Source of the DNA: Euglena gracilis
Taxonomy: Eukaryota > Euglenida > Euglenophyceae > Euglenales
Reading direction: 5' to 3'
NCBI GenBank assembly: GCA_039621445.1
Contig: CP154955.1
Location: 2,820,619 to 2,884,618 of the forward strand
DNA length: 64,000 bases
Position 1 is the first letter of the stretch; each line of letters begins with the position of its first letter. Of this stretch, positions 1 through 10,708 are shown one piece after another. Made by a program: the position numbers and the translations under genes. Under the pieces are notes generated by a model that saw nothing but the letters and a program-made list of their open reading frames with translations, searched no databases and was not told the DNA's origin.

Positions 1-420
1 GTTAGTAGGATCCGGTTTGGTTGGTCGGCTGAAGGGGGGGGGTTAGTAAGTGGGGGGGGGGGTTTATAAGTCCCGGAATTGTTGGTGAAAATCTGAACCC
101 CAAAAATGACCCCGAAACCCCCCCAAAATGGCAATTTTTGGTAAATTTGGTCAAAAATGGCCTTTTTGATGATGGTCGATCTCAAAAAAAGGGCCAAAAA
201 TCAGTTTTTGGGTGGTTTGAGGCCAAAAAAATCGGCCCCCGCGGCTTTCATTTTCCTTCCCCGAAGGGGGGGGTTTATAAGTCCCGGTTTGGTTGGTCGG
301 CCCGAGGGGGTGGTTAGTAAGTGGGGGGGGGGGGGGGGGGGGGGGCGGGGGGGGGGGGGTTAGTAAGTGGGGGGGGGCGGTTTATGCGCTGAATCACTGT
401 AATGGGTTGAGGGGAAATAT
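1..420. repeat. G-rich MITE-like repeat, cut by the window start
   Basis: Long G runs alternate with the words TTAGTAAG and TTATAAGTCCCGG around an AT-rich core of CAAAAATGG-type sequence. The same core and ends recur in opposite orientation at about 19600-19915, including TTATAAGTCCCGG and the word GGTTTGGTTGGTCGG. I infer a dispersed nonautonomous element. The G run at 319-360 may be collapsed or mis-sized in assembly. Confidence 0.6.
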
Positions 421-1066
421 TTTCCAACTCTTCCGCATCACTGCTCATAGAGTCTGTGGGACTTGTATAAGCCGGAACTGCCAAACGCATCTCCGGGTGC
501 CATGGAAATGCCGGAAAAGAACCCGTATCGGGTGGTGCGGGCAATTGTCCAATCGGACTTGTGGGGGGAAGCATAGGGGGGGGGGGCTGAAAGAAACATG
601 GTGTTTCTAACCCACCCTCAACAAAAATTTGCCGCGGTGTATCCGCCTCAGAGTCAAATGTGCCTATCGTCACCAGTGCGAGATCTCGCCGGGGGGAATG
701 GGTGGTAGCCAATCGGCTTTCCAACAAAAGGGGTTGTGCCTGTTGGGCATGGGGTTGCTCTATAGAACTTGACACCGATAGGTGTGGGGCTGCCCATTGG
801 GCGGGGGGAGGATTACTCGACACAGACACCGATAGGTGTGACACACGCGGGGAAGGTGGATTACCTTTGAAATGAGTCAATGCTTGTGTACCCCTATGGG
901 ATTGTGATTGCTCATTAGAACTAGACAATGATGCTGCAGGTTCAATTCCACGAAGTGAACCAATCAATGCTGCATAACCAATGAACGCTGTGCTCTGCAT
1001 TTTTGAGGCAAAAAAAACACAAAAACCAAGTGTAGATTGCGGGGTAAAATGCAGAAACAAGCGCAA
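314..1066 (-). CDS. Unrecognised proline/serine-rich ORF, 250 residues
   Basis: An uninterrupted minus-strand frame of 250 codons. The N-terminal part is unremarkable; residues about 50-150 are rich in S, P and Q, residues about 155-210 are proline-rich and the tail is poly-proline because it reads into the G run of the neighbouring repeat. A short acidic patch (SDAEELE) lies near residue 210. No domain is recognisable. It could be a gag-like protein of a retroelement or a chance frame in G-rich DNA; its natural end is probably before the poly-proline. No splice or initiation signal decides the start. Confidence 0.25.
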   Translation of the reverse strand: MRLFLHFTPQSTLGFCVFFASKMQSTAFIGYAALIGSLRGIEPAASLSSSNEQSQSHRGTQALTHFKGNPPSPRVSHLSVSVSSNPPPAQWAAPHLSVSSSIEQPHAQQAQPLLLESRLATTHSPRRDLALVTIGTFDSEADTPRQIFVEGGLETPCFFQPPPPMLPPTSPIGQLPAPPDTGSFPAFPWHPEMRLAVPAYTSPTDSMSSDAEELENISPQPITVIQRINRPPPLTNPPPPAPPPPPPPTY

Positions 1067-2790
1067 AAAGAGGGGATAGTGTAAAACGTAAGCAGAGACC
1101 CGAACTCTGAGGTTTGAAGCAGCGTTTACTGCGAACCGTCAGAAGACGTGTACGTGCGTACGGCTTTGGCCGGAAACGGCTTGTAGTGCCTGTGGTCTCC
1201 TATAGGCGGGGCACCACACGACCGTTTGCGGTCACAAGGATCGAAAACCTAAACTGCGACCAAGTGTACGTCCAACCTTTTCCTCGCTTTCGCCCTTTGG
1301 TGCGCGTAAGAATAAAAGTTGGAGTAACAACAAAATTGAAAAGAATAATATAAAAGTTGTTCACCCTTTTCCCCAATTAAGAGGCAGAGCACAAGGCAGG
1401 GGAGAAGCCCTATTGGCTACGACGAGGAAAAGTGCCAAGTGACTTGGCTGTCCTGTCAGAACTTCAAAATGAGAAAAACCAAACTTGAAAATCAAGTCTT
1501 GAATCAAAGACCAGAATGGAATAAATAGAAAATACCACCTGTGGAGAGGAGAACCAGAATAAGGTTAAGGTATTCCTAATTCAGGCCGTTGGCCATCTTT
1601 AGGAATACCACCTAGCGTAGCACTGCGTATGGGGCTCAAAGCTATATCTGGCCGTAGGCTTATACCTACATACACAGTACCATGGCCTTACGGCTGCCTG
1701 GGACACCCCCCCCCCACCCTACAACAGTCTTACCATTTCCATGCAAGGAGACCTTTTGGTGCTGACATCTTCCACCAACCCCCCAGTTTGTTTTCAAAAG
1801 GTGTCTTCCATCTTCACCCTTGTTGTCTCACATCATCCACCAGACATCATTTCCCAGTTCTTTTTCTCTTTGCCAGTTTTTGGGCCACTGGCTGCACCAA
1901 CGTAGGTTATCTGTCCCCATTTGTCACCTGGAACCCATTGCATTTCTGTGATTTTGCTTTGTTTGCTTTGTTTGCAAGTTCCAATGAAAACCTGTGTCCG
2001 GAAGGAAAACTGTCACCTTCTGATACCTTTTCGTTCAAAAACATTTTGTAACCCAAACCTCCCCGTGACACAATTTTACCCCAGTGTCCTGCAAACACCA
2101 TTTCGATCCATTACAGCATTTTGCTCCAGTGGCCTGAAAAGGCCCTGGGCCTGCAAGGTCCCCCCCCTGACACCATTTTACACCAACCTGCCAAACCACC
2201 CACCAACCTGCCAAAAACTCCAACCCGCTATGCTTCCACTTCTTTTTTGATAACATGGAATTCTCGCCCCAAAACCGTCGGGCACTGTTCCCCTCTTCCC
2301 TCAAAACCCACTCTGCAATCATTTTTGGGACCAAAAAATGATGCCTGAAATTCCCAGGTCAAGGTGTCCAATGTCTCGTCAGAGGCAAGAACCTCCTTTT
2401 CTGCAGTGATGTTGAGACCTATCCCGGTCCATCCTCGCCCCCCCCTCCTTAAGTTCGTCTGGACCAAGATCAGGAGAGGGCCATTGGTTTCCTCATGGCC
2501 ACAACCCTAGTGCAACCAAGCTTTGCGCCTCTACAGGACACAACCTCGCAGGATTGGAGGAATTTACCTCAACTCTTGATTAACATCATCGGCAGGCCTG
2601 CCGGGGGGCCCCGGGGGCCGGTGGGTCGTGGTCCCCCGCAACAAATTGCCAGTGCAACACAGGGGAAGCAAGTGAACTTAGACACGACCCACCGCCCACT
2701 TACAGGCCCTTGCCTCGCCCTGAAACCTTCCTGGGACAAAATAGCACATGATCGCAGGGGTCCGTCACCCTCATCGCTCGTGGGGCCATC
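1067..2790. other. No gene recognised
   Basis: Several overlapping open frames of 60-140 codons occur on both strands, but none shows a recognisable motif. The stretch probably contains the 5' part of the decayed non-LTR element that becomes readable from about 2797. Confidence 0.5.
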
Positions 2791-2913
2791 CCTGCTGTGG
2801 CTGACGTGTACGCCACACTTTTGAAGCACCTGAATGAACAAACTTCCTGGGAATCACTGCATGACCTTTGGTGCTTCCCAAAGGCAGTGCTTGCCCCTTT
2901 GGGCTTCGGAGGA

Positions 2914-2954
2914 ATGCGACACAAACGTGCCACTGGGCACGTTTGTGTCGCATC
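2914..2954. repeat. Short perfect hairpin inside the retroelement
   Basis: GCGACACAAACGTGCC and its reverse complement face each other across a few bases, giving arms of about 18 bp. It lies just downstream of the first readable pol block and interrupts the protein frame, so it is probably a local inverted duplication. Confidence 0.55.
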
Positions 2955-3407
2955 CTTCAAGCTCGTGCTTGTGAGTACCTGAGCCGTCCTACGGAATAAA
3001 GCTGGCTTGAAACCTCTCTCCCATAGCGCAGAACTCTAAGAAGAGGCCACACACCAGACTGGCTGCCTCTAAGGAGGAGGAAGTCACAAGAGATGAGTTT
3101 GTCACCAAACTTGACCGCTTGGTCGGCAGGGGTGCTATGTCCAAAGCATGCAACCTGCTCACATCTGACGGCATGCAGGACGCGGATAACCCTGTAATCC
3201 GAGAACGCCTCAGGCAACTCCACCCCCATGAATCCCCGCCAGGTCGTGGTGCCCCAACCATGCGACGTTCGCTACCTGCTGCCACCTCTGAAGAAGATAT
3301 CCGTGAACGCCGAACAATTGTGAGGAATTCCGTTCTTAGTTTTGGACCTGAGTCATCCCCTGGACCCTCTGGCTTGAGGCCTGATCACCTCTGATGCCTT
3401 CTGGGAC

Positions 3408-3929
3408 ATGATGCTGGGTGTCATGCAGATGACCTCCTTGACGAGCTTGGTGGGAAAGGTGATCATGAAACAAAAGATGGTGAAAACAACAGTCCGCAAC
3501 AATTTGCCTGGTCAGTTTGGTGTGGGCCATTCCGATCCGTGCGCCATGGTCGCCATCGGGCTTCAACAAATCGTCGGCTGCCTCCATCAAGCAGGTGCCC
3601 AGGATTGGGGAGTCTTGCAAATGGATTTCGCAAACGCCTTCAATTGCTTGCGGCACGAAGGCATGTTGGATGCCATCCGAGAACGTTGTCCAGAAATGAC
3701 AGTGTGGATGGAGAGCTGCTACAGTGAGCACTCTACTCTGTATTGCGGCTCCACCTCCTTCCGCAGCAAAACCGGGGTGCAACAGGGTGACCGATGCGGC
3801 CCTACCGCATTTTCCATTGCAGTTCAGAACCTCATCGAGAAGGTGGGAGAACTGGTGGGTTGGCAAGCGTGGCATTTGGATGACGCACACTTGGTGGGCA
3901 CTCCTTCACAGCTTGAGACAGCCGTCTGA
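3408..3929 (+). pseudogene. Reverse transcriptase core of the non-LTR element
   Basis: The frame contains the RT blocks in order: LQMDFANAFNCLRH (palm motif A, with the catalytic D), GVQQGDRCGPTAFS (motif B) and WHLDDAHLVG, the position of the usual Y/F-A-D-D box. Having LDDA with H before it is unusual but keeps the paired aspartates. The frame opens and closes at frameshifts relative to its neighbours. By family knowledge this would synthesise cDNA at a nicked target; here it is a relic. Confidence 0.8.
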
Positions 3930-4606
3930 TACTTCCTCGTGAAGGACCTCTCTATGGTGTCTCCCTCAATCCAAGTGTCCAAGTGTCGTTTGTGGAGACA
4001 CGCTTTTGGGAAAGAATGGCCAGCCTTCCCGCCAGCACAACGCCTCTGCAACAGATCCCAGTGCAACCATATTCTGAAGGTAGCGGCCTCAAGGTCCTTG
4101 TTTTGCCTGTTTGTCACCCAACAGGAGGAACATTCGCTTCCTCAGTGTGGGCTCCACGAGTGCACATGGTGCTCAAGGCATGCAATCTCTTGCAGTGCGT
4201 ACCAAGTGCTCACATACAGTTCACCCTTCTGCGCCAATGTCTTGACTCATGCCGTGTAAATGACCAAATGACCTACTGAGCGGAACTCCACTGCCTTTGG
4301 CACAACACCAGTGCCTTCTTCTCAGCCACTGCCTGCGCAACACACTGAGCTGTATCATGGCCACACCAATGGACGACAACCAATGGTCCTAAGAAACTTT
4401 GCCACCTCGTCTGGGTGGTTTAGGAATACGAGATCCCATGGAAAGCCGACTCTCGGCTCGGTGGGCGGCACAACTGGATTTCTTCAAACAGCACAGTCTT
4501 TGATGGCACTGCCAGATCTGGTATTACGCAATATAAAGCCACCTGACTTTGATTTGTCAGCAAAGCACTTGGGGACAGTGGAATTGATGGTCAACCCCTG
4601 CAAGCC

Positions 4607-5275
4607 TTGGCAGAAGACTTTATCCGGGCAGCTCAATTGCCTCATGAGTTGGTGTCTCAAAAGCATTGGGGGAATATCTGCTCTGGTCTGCGGCAAAAGA
4701 AGTTGCAACAATCCCTGATCGGATCTGATGCCGTCCGTTTTGCCTGCCAAACGCGACCTCATGGAATGGCTTGGACATGTGCCGTCCCCTCGGCTGGTTT
4801 GAAGACCCTCATTCCCACCAAAGAATTTGTTGCACTTCTGCAATGGACCCTTGGTGCCCCTGTGGTTAAGTCTGAAGAAGGAAGCTCACCAGGATGTCCA
4901 CGATGCAAGATCCTGCTTGACACGGCCGGCCACCACTTCGTCTGCTGCCACCGTAACAACCTTGTTAGGCGGCACGGGGCAGTGCAAAGCTTTGTCCTGA
5001 CCATGACCCAACGAGGTGGTTTCCCAGCCCGCCGAGAAGAAAAAGCTGAAGATGGTACGCCCGGTGATGTCTTTATCACTTGCTTTGATGCCAATGGACC
5101 CGCAGCCATTGATGTCACAGTAAGACACCCATTGGCTCCTTCAAGAGCAGCGCCAGCACAAGTGGACAACTCTCACCATCGGCAAGAGGAAGTCAAAATT
5201 TCACATACGGAGAGCCGTGCAAGCGACGTGGTTGCACCTTTGTACCCTTGTGATGGACTGCTACAGAGGCATTAG
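4607..5275 (+). pseudogene. C-terminal zinc knuckle and restriction-like endonuclease of the non-LTR element
   Basis: CPRC, then GHHFVCCH, gives a CCHC-like knuckle. It is followed by the RRHGAVQ block, an acidic stretch (REEKAEDG), PGDVF and AAIDVTVRHPL, matching the RLE nuclease pattern of RHN, E, PGD and DV. The equivalent region recurs twice at 5.95-8.2 kb with the RHNAVQD form. The 3' end reads into low-quality frame after residue 190. Confidence 0.7.
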
Positions 5276-5935
5276 CGAATCAGGACAAGGCTTTGCCTCC
5301 ACTTGTATCCGCCTTCTATCCAGCCAACACAACGGTTGGGAGAGGCGGGGCGTGGAGGCCAATATGTGGCAAGGACTGGAAATGGCTCTGATGCGTGAAG
5401 TGGCCCGACAGTTGGCATGGGGGCAATGTCCTGAACAGCTTCTGGTTGCGGAACCTCGGATACCTCCAGTACTCATTCCCCATACCAAATGTCATAACTC
5501 TTTGGATACCCTAACCACCGAATGCCCACCGACACTTACCAACCATCGACAGGAGCTTTTTGCCGGCCCACCGGCCTGAACCAAAAAACCAATGTCTGCC
5601 TACGACCAATGGCCCTGAGGCCAAAATTGGTAACCCTCAGGCTTACTTTTTTTAATCATCCCCTACCCCCTCGGATCTACACGCCCCCCCCCTTGCTCTT
5701 TATATATTGAAGATGAGCCTCGCTCATTTTCCACTGACCTCTATCCAGTCACCGAACACCGCTTTGTAAACCCCTCACTATAGCTACCGCTGACCTGTGA
5801 GCGCACAGGGAGTCATGAGGAGGTTCTCCTTGTGGCGAGGGCCAAAAAAAGACGTTTCCCTGGGCCCGGGGCACGGTCTGGATGAAGCTGCGCTACCCAC
5901 CGTGAAGTGTCTGATACTGACTGATGCGGCAGACT
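5276..5935. other. No gene recognised
   Basis: The sequence becomes AT- and pyrimidine-rich with short frames only. A TATATATTGAAG stretch near 5700 may mark the retroelement 3' tail. No coding motif is visible. Confidence 0.4.
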
Positions 5936-5939
5936 AGCG

Positions 5940-6985
5940 CATCGGACTGAAATGGTGGCTGGGGCTGCCACTGGTAGACTCAACCGGCACGTGTGCGCAG
6001 GATGCCAAAGCGTCACTGATGTCCACGATGACCACGAGATGTGCTGCATCCGGAATAATTTTGCCAACAGACACAACGCCGTCCAGGACGTTTTATTCAA
6101 CCTCTTGTCCGAAACGGCCAAAGTGTTCAACGCGAGGTTCCGGTACCCAATCAGCCAGATACCTCTCTACGGCCCGCCGACCTGCTGCTGGCCACATGGC
6201 AGGAGGGCAAGCATACGGCAGTAGACATCACCATTGCGCACGGGTGGCAAGCAATGGAGAGGAGCGCCTCCATGGAGCGTAGGAGAACCTTCCTGAAACG
6301 ACGTGAGCAAGCTAAGCACACCAAGTATGACATCCCGTGTCAGAACGGTGGCTGGTCGTTCGCGACGCTGGCCATGGGCACGTGGGGAGGCCTGGGCCCG
6401 GAGCGCCAAGCTGCTCGCCAGAATGACGAAGCGGACAACGGCATGGGACCAATGCGACAGCTCCTAGCGCTGGCTCTGTTCCGCCAAGTCGCGCAAATGC
6501 TGTGGCCCAAACATTTCCTTCGCCGAGTTTAACCTGGCGGACACCGATGACCAATACGTAACGCTCAGCAACAGACCGCTTGACATCATGTCAACCCAAA
6601 GACCAGCCGAGTCGCGACACACATAGGCCCAGCAGGTCGTTGGCAAGACCCAGCAGGTGGTCGGCAAGACGGCCGGCTGCACACAGGAAGCACCTGGGCA
6701 GCCATTGCCCAACACAGCCCAACAAGCCCTGCACGTAGGAACTGCGTCGACAAGACTGGGGAAAACCCACCCACTATGACCTGGCCCTTCACCTCACGAC
6801 CCACAACATCAAGGGTGCACATCACCGTCCCGTCCCGGAACCTCGGCCACTAAAGTCCCTTCAGCCTCTGCTTAACCCCTCTGACTATCCATGGGGTTCC
6901 TCCATCTGGCTCCGTCCCCCCTGAACACTCAAATCCAGTAGGCAGTGCCACTTGTCGGTGGATTCGGTTCGCCCCACCACCGTCT
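5940..6985 (+). repeat. Tandem unit 1: retroelement 3' region with RLE fragment
   Basis: The + frame from 5952 reads CAGCQSVTDVHDDHEMCC then RHNAVQDVL, the knuckle and RHN block of the RLE domain. Downstream are a GTWGGLGPE block and a short repeat based on CAGCAGGTGGTCGGCAAGAC. It ends with a tail containing CTGAACACTCAAATCCAG and CGGTGGATTCGG. The same order recurs in the next unit at very high identity, so this is a direct duplication of about 1.2 kb. Frame breaks make both copies noncoding. Confidence 0.75.
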
Positions 6986-7144
6986 CATCCCAAACTGCCC
7001 ACGGTGGTGGCAGCCTACATATTACGTGCCACGGTGGACGGCCTGCTAAACCGAATCTTGCCAAGAGACCAAGCCCGCACAATGGAACAGGCCCATGGTG
7101 TCGGTCATGGATGGATGGCAGTGGCCCCCACGAGGACCTCCACA

Positions 7145-8265
7145 CGACGATTGATGCTGCAGACCGCATCGGGCTGAAATGGTGGTTGGGGCTGCCACTG
7201 GAAGCTTCAACCGGCACGTGCGCAGGATGACAAAGCGTCACTGACGTTCACGGTGACCACGACATGTGCTGCATCCGGAATAATTCTGCCAACAGACACA
7301 ACGCCGTCCAGGACGTTTTGTTCAACCTCTTGTCCACAAATGGCCAAAGTGTTCAGCGCGAGGTTCCGGTACCCAATTAGCCAGATACCTCTCTACGGCC
7401 CGCCGACCTGCTGCTGGCCACATGGCAGGAGGGCAAGCCTACGGCAGTAGACATCACCGTTGCGCACGGGTGGCAAGCAATGGAGAGGAGCGCCTCCAGG
7501 GAGCGTTGGAGAACCTTCCTGAAACGACGTGAGCAAGCTAAGCACACCAAGTACGACATCCCGTGTCAGAACGGTGGCTGGTCGTTCACGACGCTGGCCA
7601 TGGGCACGTGGGGAGGCCTGGGCCCGGAGCGCCAAGCTGCTCGCCAAAATGACGAAGCGGACAACGGCATGGGACCAAGGCGGCATACGCTCCTCACGTC
7701 AAGCCGAGGGCTACCAGCTCCTATCGCTGGCTCCGCCAAGTCGTGCAAATGCTGCGGCCCAAACATTTCCTTCGCCGAGTTCAACCTCGCGGACACCGAT
7801 GACCAATACGTAACGCTCAGCAACATCACACTGCTTGACATCGCACCAACCCAAAGACCAGCCGAGTCACGACACACACAGACCCAGCAGGTGGTCGGCA
7901 TGACCCAGCAGGTGGTCGGCAAGACAACCGGCCGCACGCCGGAAGCACCGGAGGCATCCAATGCCCAACACAGCGAGACAAGCCCTGCAAGGAGGAGCCA
8001 CGTCGACAAGGCTGAGGAAACCTCACCCACTGTGGCCTGGCACTGCACCACCCCTGCCCTCACGACCCCGAACCTGCACAACATCAAGGGTCCACATCAC
8101 CGTCCTGCCAGGAACTTCGGCCACCAAAGTCCCCTCAACCTCTGCTTAACCCCACTGACTATCCATGGGGTTCCTCCATCTGTACATAGCCTCCCTCACC
8201 CCTGAACACTCAAATCCAGCAGGCTGTGCCACTGGTCGGTGGATTCGGTTCGCCCCACCACCGTT
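7145..8265 (+). repeat. Tandem unit 2: retroelement 3' region
   Basis: A near copy of unit 1. It keeps the RHN-type nuclease remnant (7253-7450) and a longer open downstream frame (7480-8205), in which YDIPCQNGGWSF and GTWGGLGPE are followed by CKCCGPNISFAEFNL. Differences from unit 1 include a longer GQ/AQ repeat and small indels. The longer frame in unit 2 suggests it is the less decayed copy. Confidence 0.75.
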
Positions 8266-8430
8266 TTCTGAACTCGCTGAAACCTGATGCCCACCGCCCT
8301 CCCACCCCACGCAGCTGTAAATACTTAACCCTTGTGTATATAGCCCCTCACTGCAGCTACAAGAAATCCAGTAGGCTGCGCCACTGGTCGGAGTGGATTG
8401 GGTTCTCCCCATCACCGCAAGTTCGTTTTC

Positions 8431-8690
<260 letters not shown>

Positions 8691-8739
8691 CTGATGCTTG
8701 ATGCATGCCTGATCCTTCTTTCGGCGCAAAGAATCTTCC

Positions 8740-8960
8740 CAGCACACCAAATATGACGTCACTTCTCAAAATGCTGGTCGGTCCTTCACCACCTTGGCAA
8801 TGGGGCACATGGGGAGGCATGGGCCCAGAGGGTGCCCGCCTGCTTGGTCGCATCATCAAAAGAGCCACGACATGGAAAGAAGGTGAAATAAGGGACCTCA
8901 AACAGTCTGAATGGGATTAGACCGTCGCGGTCGCACTGACCCGCCAAATCTGGCAACACT
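8740..8960 (+). pseudogene. Third, diverged fragment of the same retroelement tail
   Basis: The + frame contains WGTWGGMGPEGARLLGRI, matching GTWGGLGPE of the two tandem units but clearly older, followed by an ALTRQIWQHSA-like tail. It has no nuclease portion. I read it as a truncated copy whose left part was replaced by the CA repeat. Confidence 0.55.
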
Positions 8961-9119
8961 CAGCGTGAAGCACGCCGTCCGTTAAACGGTGACCCCAAAA
9001 TCCTGATTACAAACCTCCAAATTCCCTCCCAACCAGGAAACACCAAAGAACTCCTAGGAGAAAACCAAGCACCCAAACACCAAATACAAATCACAAATAA
9101 CCAAAAATGGTGCTCCTCC

Positions 9120-9230
9120 GGCATACAAGGGGCCCGAATGGTCCCACACAACACCGCCGGCGAGCAAGGCATGGCCTCACAAGGTCTTTGTGCTTCGCTC
9201 GGTGTCCCTTCCTTGTTATGGCTCTTGTGG
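9120..9230. repeat. Decayed DIRS terminal-repeat fragment
   Basis: The stretch shares GCCCGAATGGTC, GCCGGCGAGCAAGGCAT and a TTTGTGCTTCGCTC block with the termini and flank of the DIRS element at 10.58-14.33 kb. No coding part accompanies it here. Confidence 0.45.
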
Positions 9231-9405
9231 GAAAAGTGTTTTGGTTCGACCCTGTCAGTTCAAGGCACCCCACCAATTTCATTTCAAGTGATTGATGTAG
9301 TTGGGAACGTGACAAACGCCAGTGGCATCGAGTTTGTGTGCCCACCTTCTCATCCCACCCTGATCTCAACGTTTGGTCTCAGGGGCCCCCCGACATGGTT
9401 CTTTT

Positions 9406-9640
9406 TTAAGGAATTGCCCCCCTTCCGGGGGGGGGGGGTGCTATGGACAGGCAGGGGGAGGGCACTGTTGACCCCAAGGGGGGAGGCAGGAACTGAGAAA
9501 AAGGGGTGGAGTCTGTTGGACCTGTGATGGTGGTCCCCCTCTGTCGTCTCTTCCTGACCACAGTTGTCCATGGTCCATGGCCATCATTTTTAGTGGGGGA
9601 GTCTGAAACCTGGAGTTTTGAAATCTCTGAAGCGTTGGGG
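9406..9640 (-). pseudogene. ORF1/gag-like fragment, copy 1
   Basis: The minus frame includes DGHGPWTTVVRKRRQRG, with W-x-x-V-x-R and a basic run of the sort found in LINE ORF1/gag proteins. A homologous block (DGHGRQTVVRRPRKGQ) occurs in the minus frame at 9990-10342. The downstream part is proline-rich and reads into a G run. Family assignment is tentative. Confidence 0.35.
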
Positions 9641-9671
9641 GGTGGGGGGAGGGTTTTGGGGTGTGCCAAAG

Positions 9672-9908
9672 GCGCCGGGTGTGCTATAACACTACCCACC
9701 TTTGGCGCCGGGGGCCCGAAATGGACATTATCAAGGGAAATTTGTCTGAGTTGGCAGGAACCGGGGTCCAAAAACGAGCCCCCCCCCCCCCCCTGGTGTG
9801 CTATAACACTACCCACCTTTGGCGCCGGGGGCCCGAAATGAACATTATCAAGGGAATTTTGTCTGATATGTCAGGAACCGTGGTCCAAAAACGAGCCCCC
9901 CCCCTCGG
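9672..9908. repeat. Direct duplication of about 118 bp
   Basis: Two adjacent copies each start with GTGCTATAACACTACCCACC, contain TTTGGCGCCGGGGGCCCG and ATTATCAAGGGAA, and end in a run of C after AAAACGAGC. They differ at a handful of positions and in C-run length. The GTGCTATA-CAC word next to G/C runs links them to the G-run element families elsewhere. Confidence 0.85.
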
Positions 9909-9989
9909 GGGTGTCCACCGAGTTGGGAACCACACCTGCTGGGGTCGTGGACTGGAGTAACCAGTGCATCGTCACGGTGAAGGAGACCC

Positions 9990-10342
9990 CCCCTAACTAA
10001 AGTGGAGTATGTGCCTGGCGGGCGCTTGGTGTCTCCCTTGTCGGTCTGCCTCCAGGGAGTACGAGATTGCTGGCCCCCATGGCCCTGGCCCCAATGGCCG
10101 CAGGCGCCTGCTGGTTGTTGCTTCTGCCCCTTGCGGGGTCTTCTGACCACTGTCTGCCGTCCGTGGCCATCACTTAGGGGGGTTTGGGTTGCGAGTGTTT
10201 CTTTTGGGGAAATTTCTTTTGGGAAGGGGCAGCCACGGTTCGCCACAGTCAGGTTGTCCAGCTGCTGCGGCGTTTGCTGCTCTTTCCTGAAGCTCTCCAG
10301 CGCTTTTCGTCTGGAAATTGCCCCTTTCATTGACATCTTCAA
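9990..10342 (-). pseudogene. ORF1/gag-like fragment, copy 2
   Basis: The minus-strand frame begins with a basic, glutamine-rich segment (RRKALESFRKEQQTPQQ) and continues to DGHGRQTVVRRPRKGQ and a GH/GQ-rich stretch. The shared DGHG-TVVR-basic module with 9406-9640 supports a common retroelement origin. It could instead be the degraded ORF1 of the neighbouring DIRS element. No start codon is supported by context. Confidence 0.35.
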
Positions 10343-10576
10343 GAAACTACACCGATTTCTGTTTTGAGATTCTGAACGCGCCTCTTTTTCTTGATAATTT
10401 TAGTTGATTGGTTGACTTCTTCTTCCAATTGATATGGTATTTGACGCTCCTTTATTCCGGTGACGACAGGGAAATTCAGAATCAGCAAACTCCGGCGAAA
10501 AAGGCATCAAGCGGGACCTCATAACGCAACTCACCAAGAGCAATCCGAGCAACACTGCCGGCGAGCAAGGCATTGC

Positions 10577-10706
10577 CTCTCGGACTCCCACGACAGAGGA
10601 AGGGGGAGGAAGGGACCAAGAGGGCGAAGCACAAGAAGATGGTGAGGTCCTGCTTTCCTTGCCGGCTGTTCTGTTCTGGTGTGTTTGTGCGTGCGCGGGG
10701 GGTGCT
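10577..10706. repeat. Left terminal repeat of the DIRS element
   Basis: 10632-10706 (GATGGTGAGGTCCTGCTTTC onward to a TGCGTGCGCGGGG end) is the inverted counterpart of about 14236-14310. The outer part, 10577-10646, is complementary to the left half of the internal complementary region at about 10940-11008. Confidence 0.85.
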
Positions 10707-10708
10707 TC

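Larger units (their letters stand above)
2797..5275 (+). pseudogene. Decayed non-LTR retrotransposon polyprotein (RT plus restriction-like endonuclease)
   Basis: Fragments in different + frames line up in the order expected of a non-LTR pol. 2797-2982 carries an N-terminal block (W..L.DL..FPKAVLAP). 3119-3394 carries SSPGPSGLRPDHL, typical just before the RT palm. 3408-3929 is the RT core. 3983-4279 is the thumb/connection region (LLRQCLDSCRV). 4607-5275 holds the C-terminal zinc knuckle and nuclease. At least four frame changes and internal stops mean it cannot make one protein. The C-terminal nuclease suggests the older, RLE-bearing non-LTR lineages rather than APE-bearing ones; the clade cannot be assigned by eye. 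Confidence 0.75.

Noticed and set aside
1114-1353. Arginine-rich 79-residue + frame
   Set aside because: No motif, no context and no splice or initiation support. The basic composition follows from local base content.
9672-9908. CRISPR-like array
   Set aside because: There are only two long, adjacent copies with no unique spacers, and the genome is eukaryotic.
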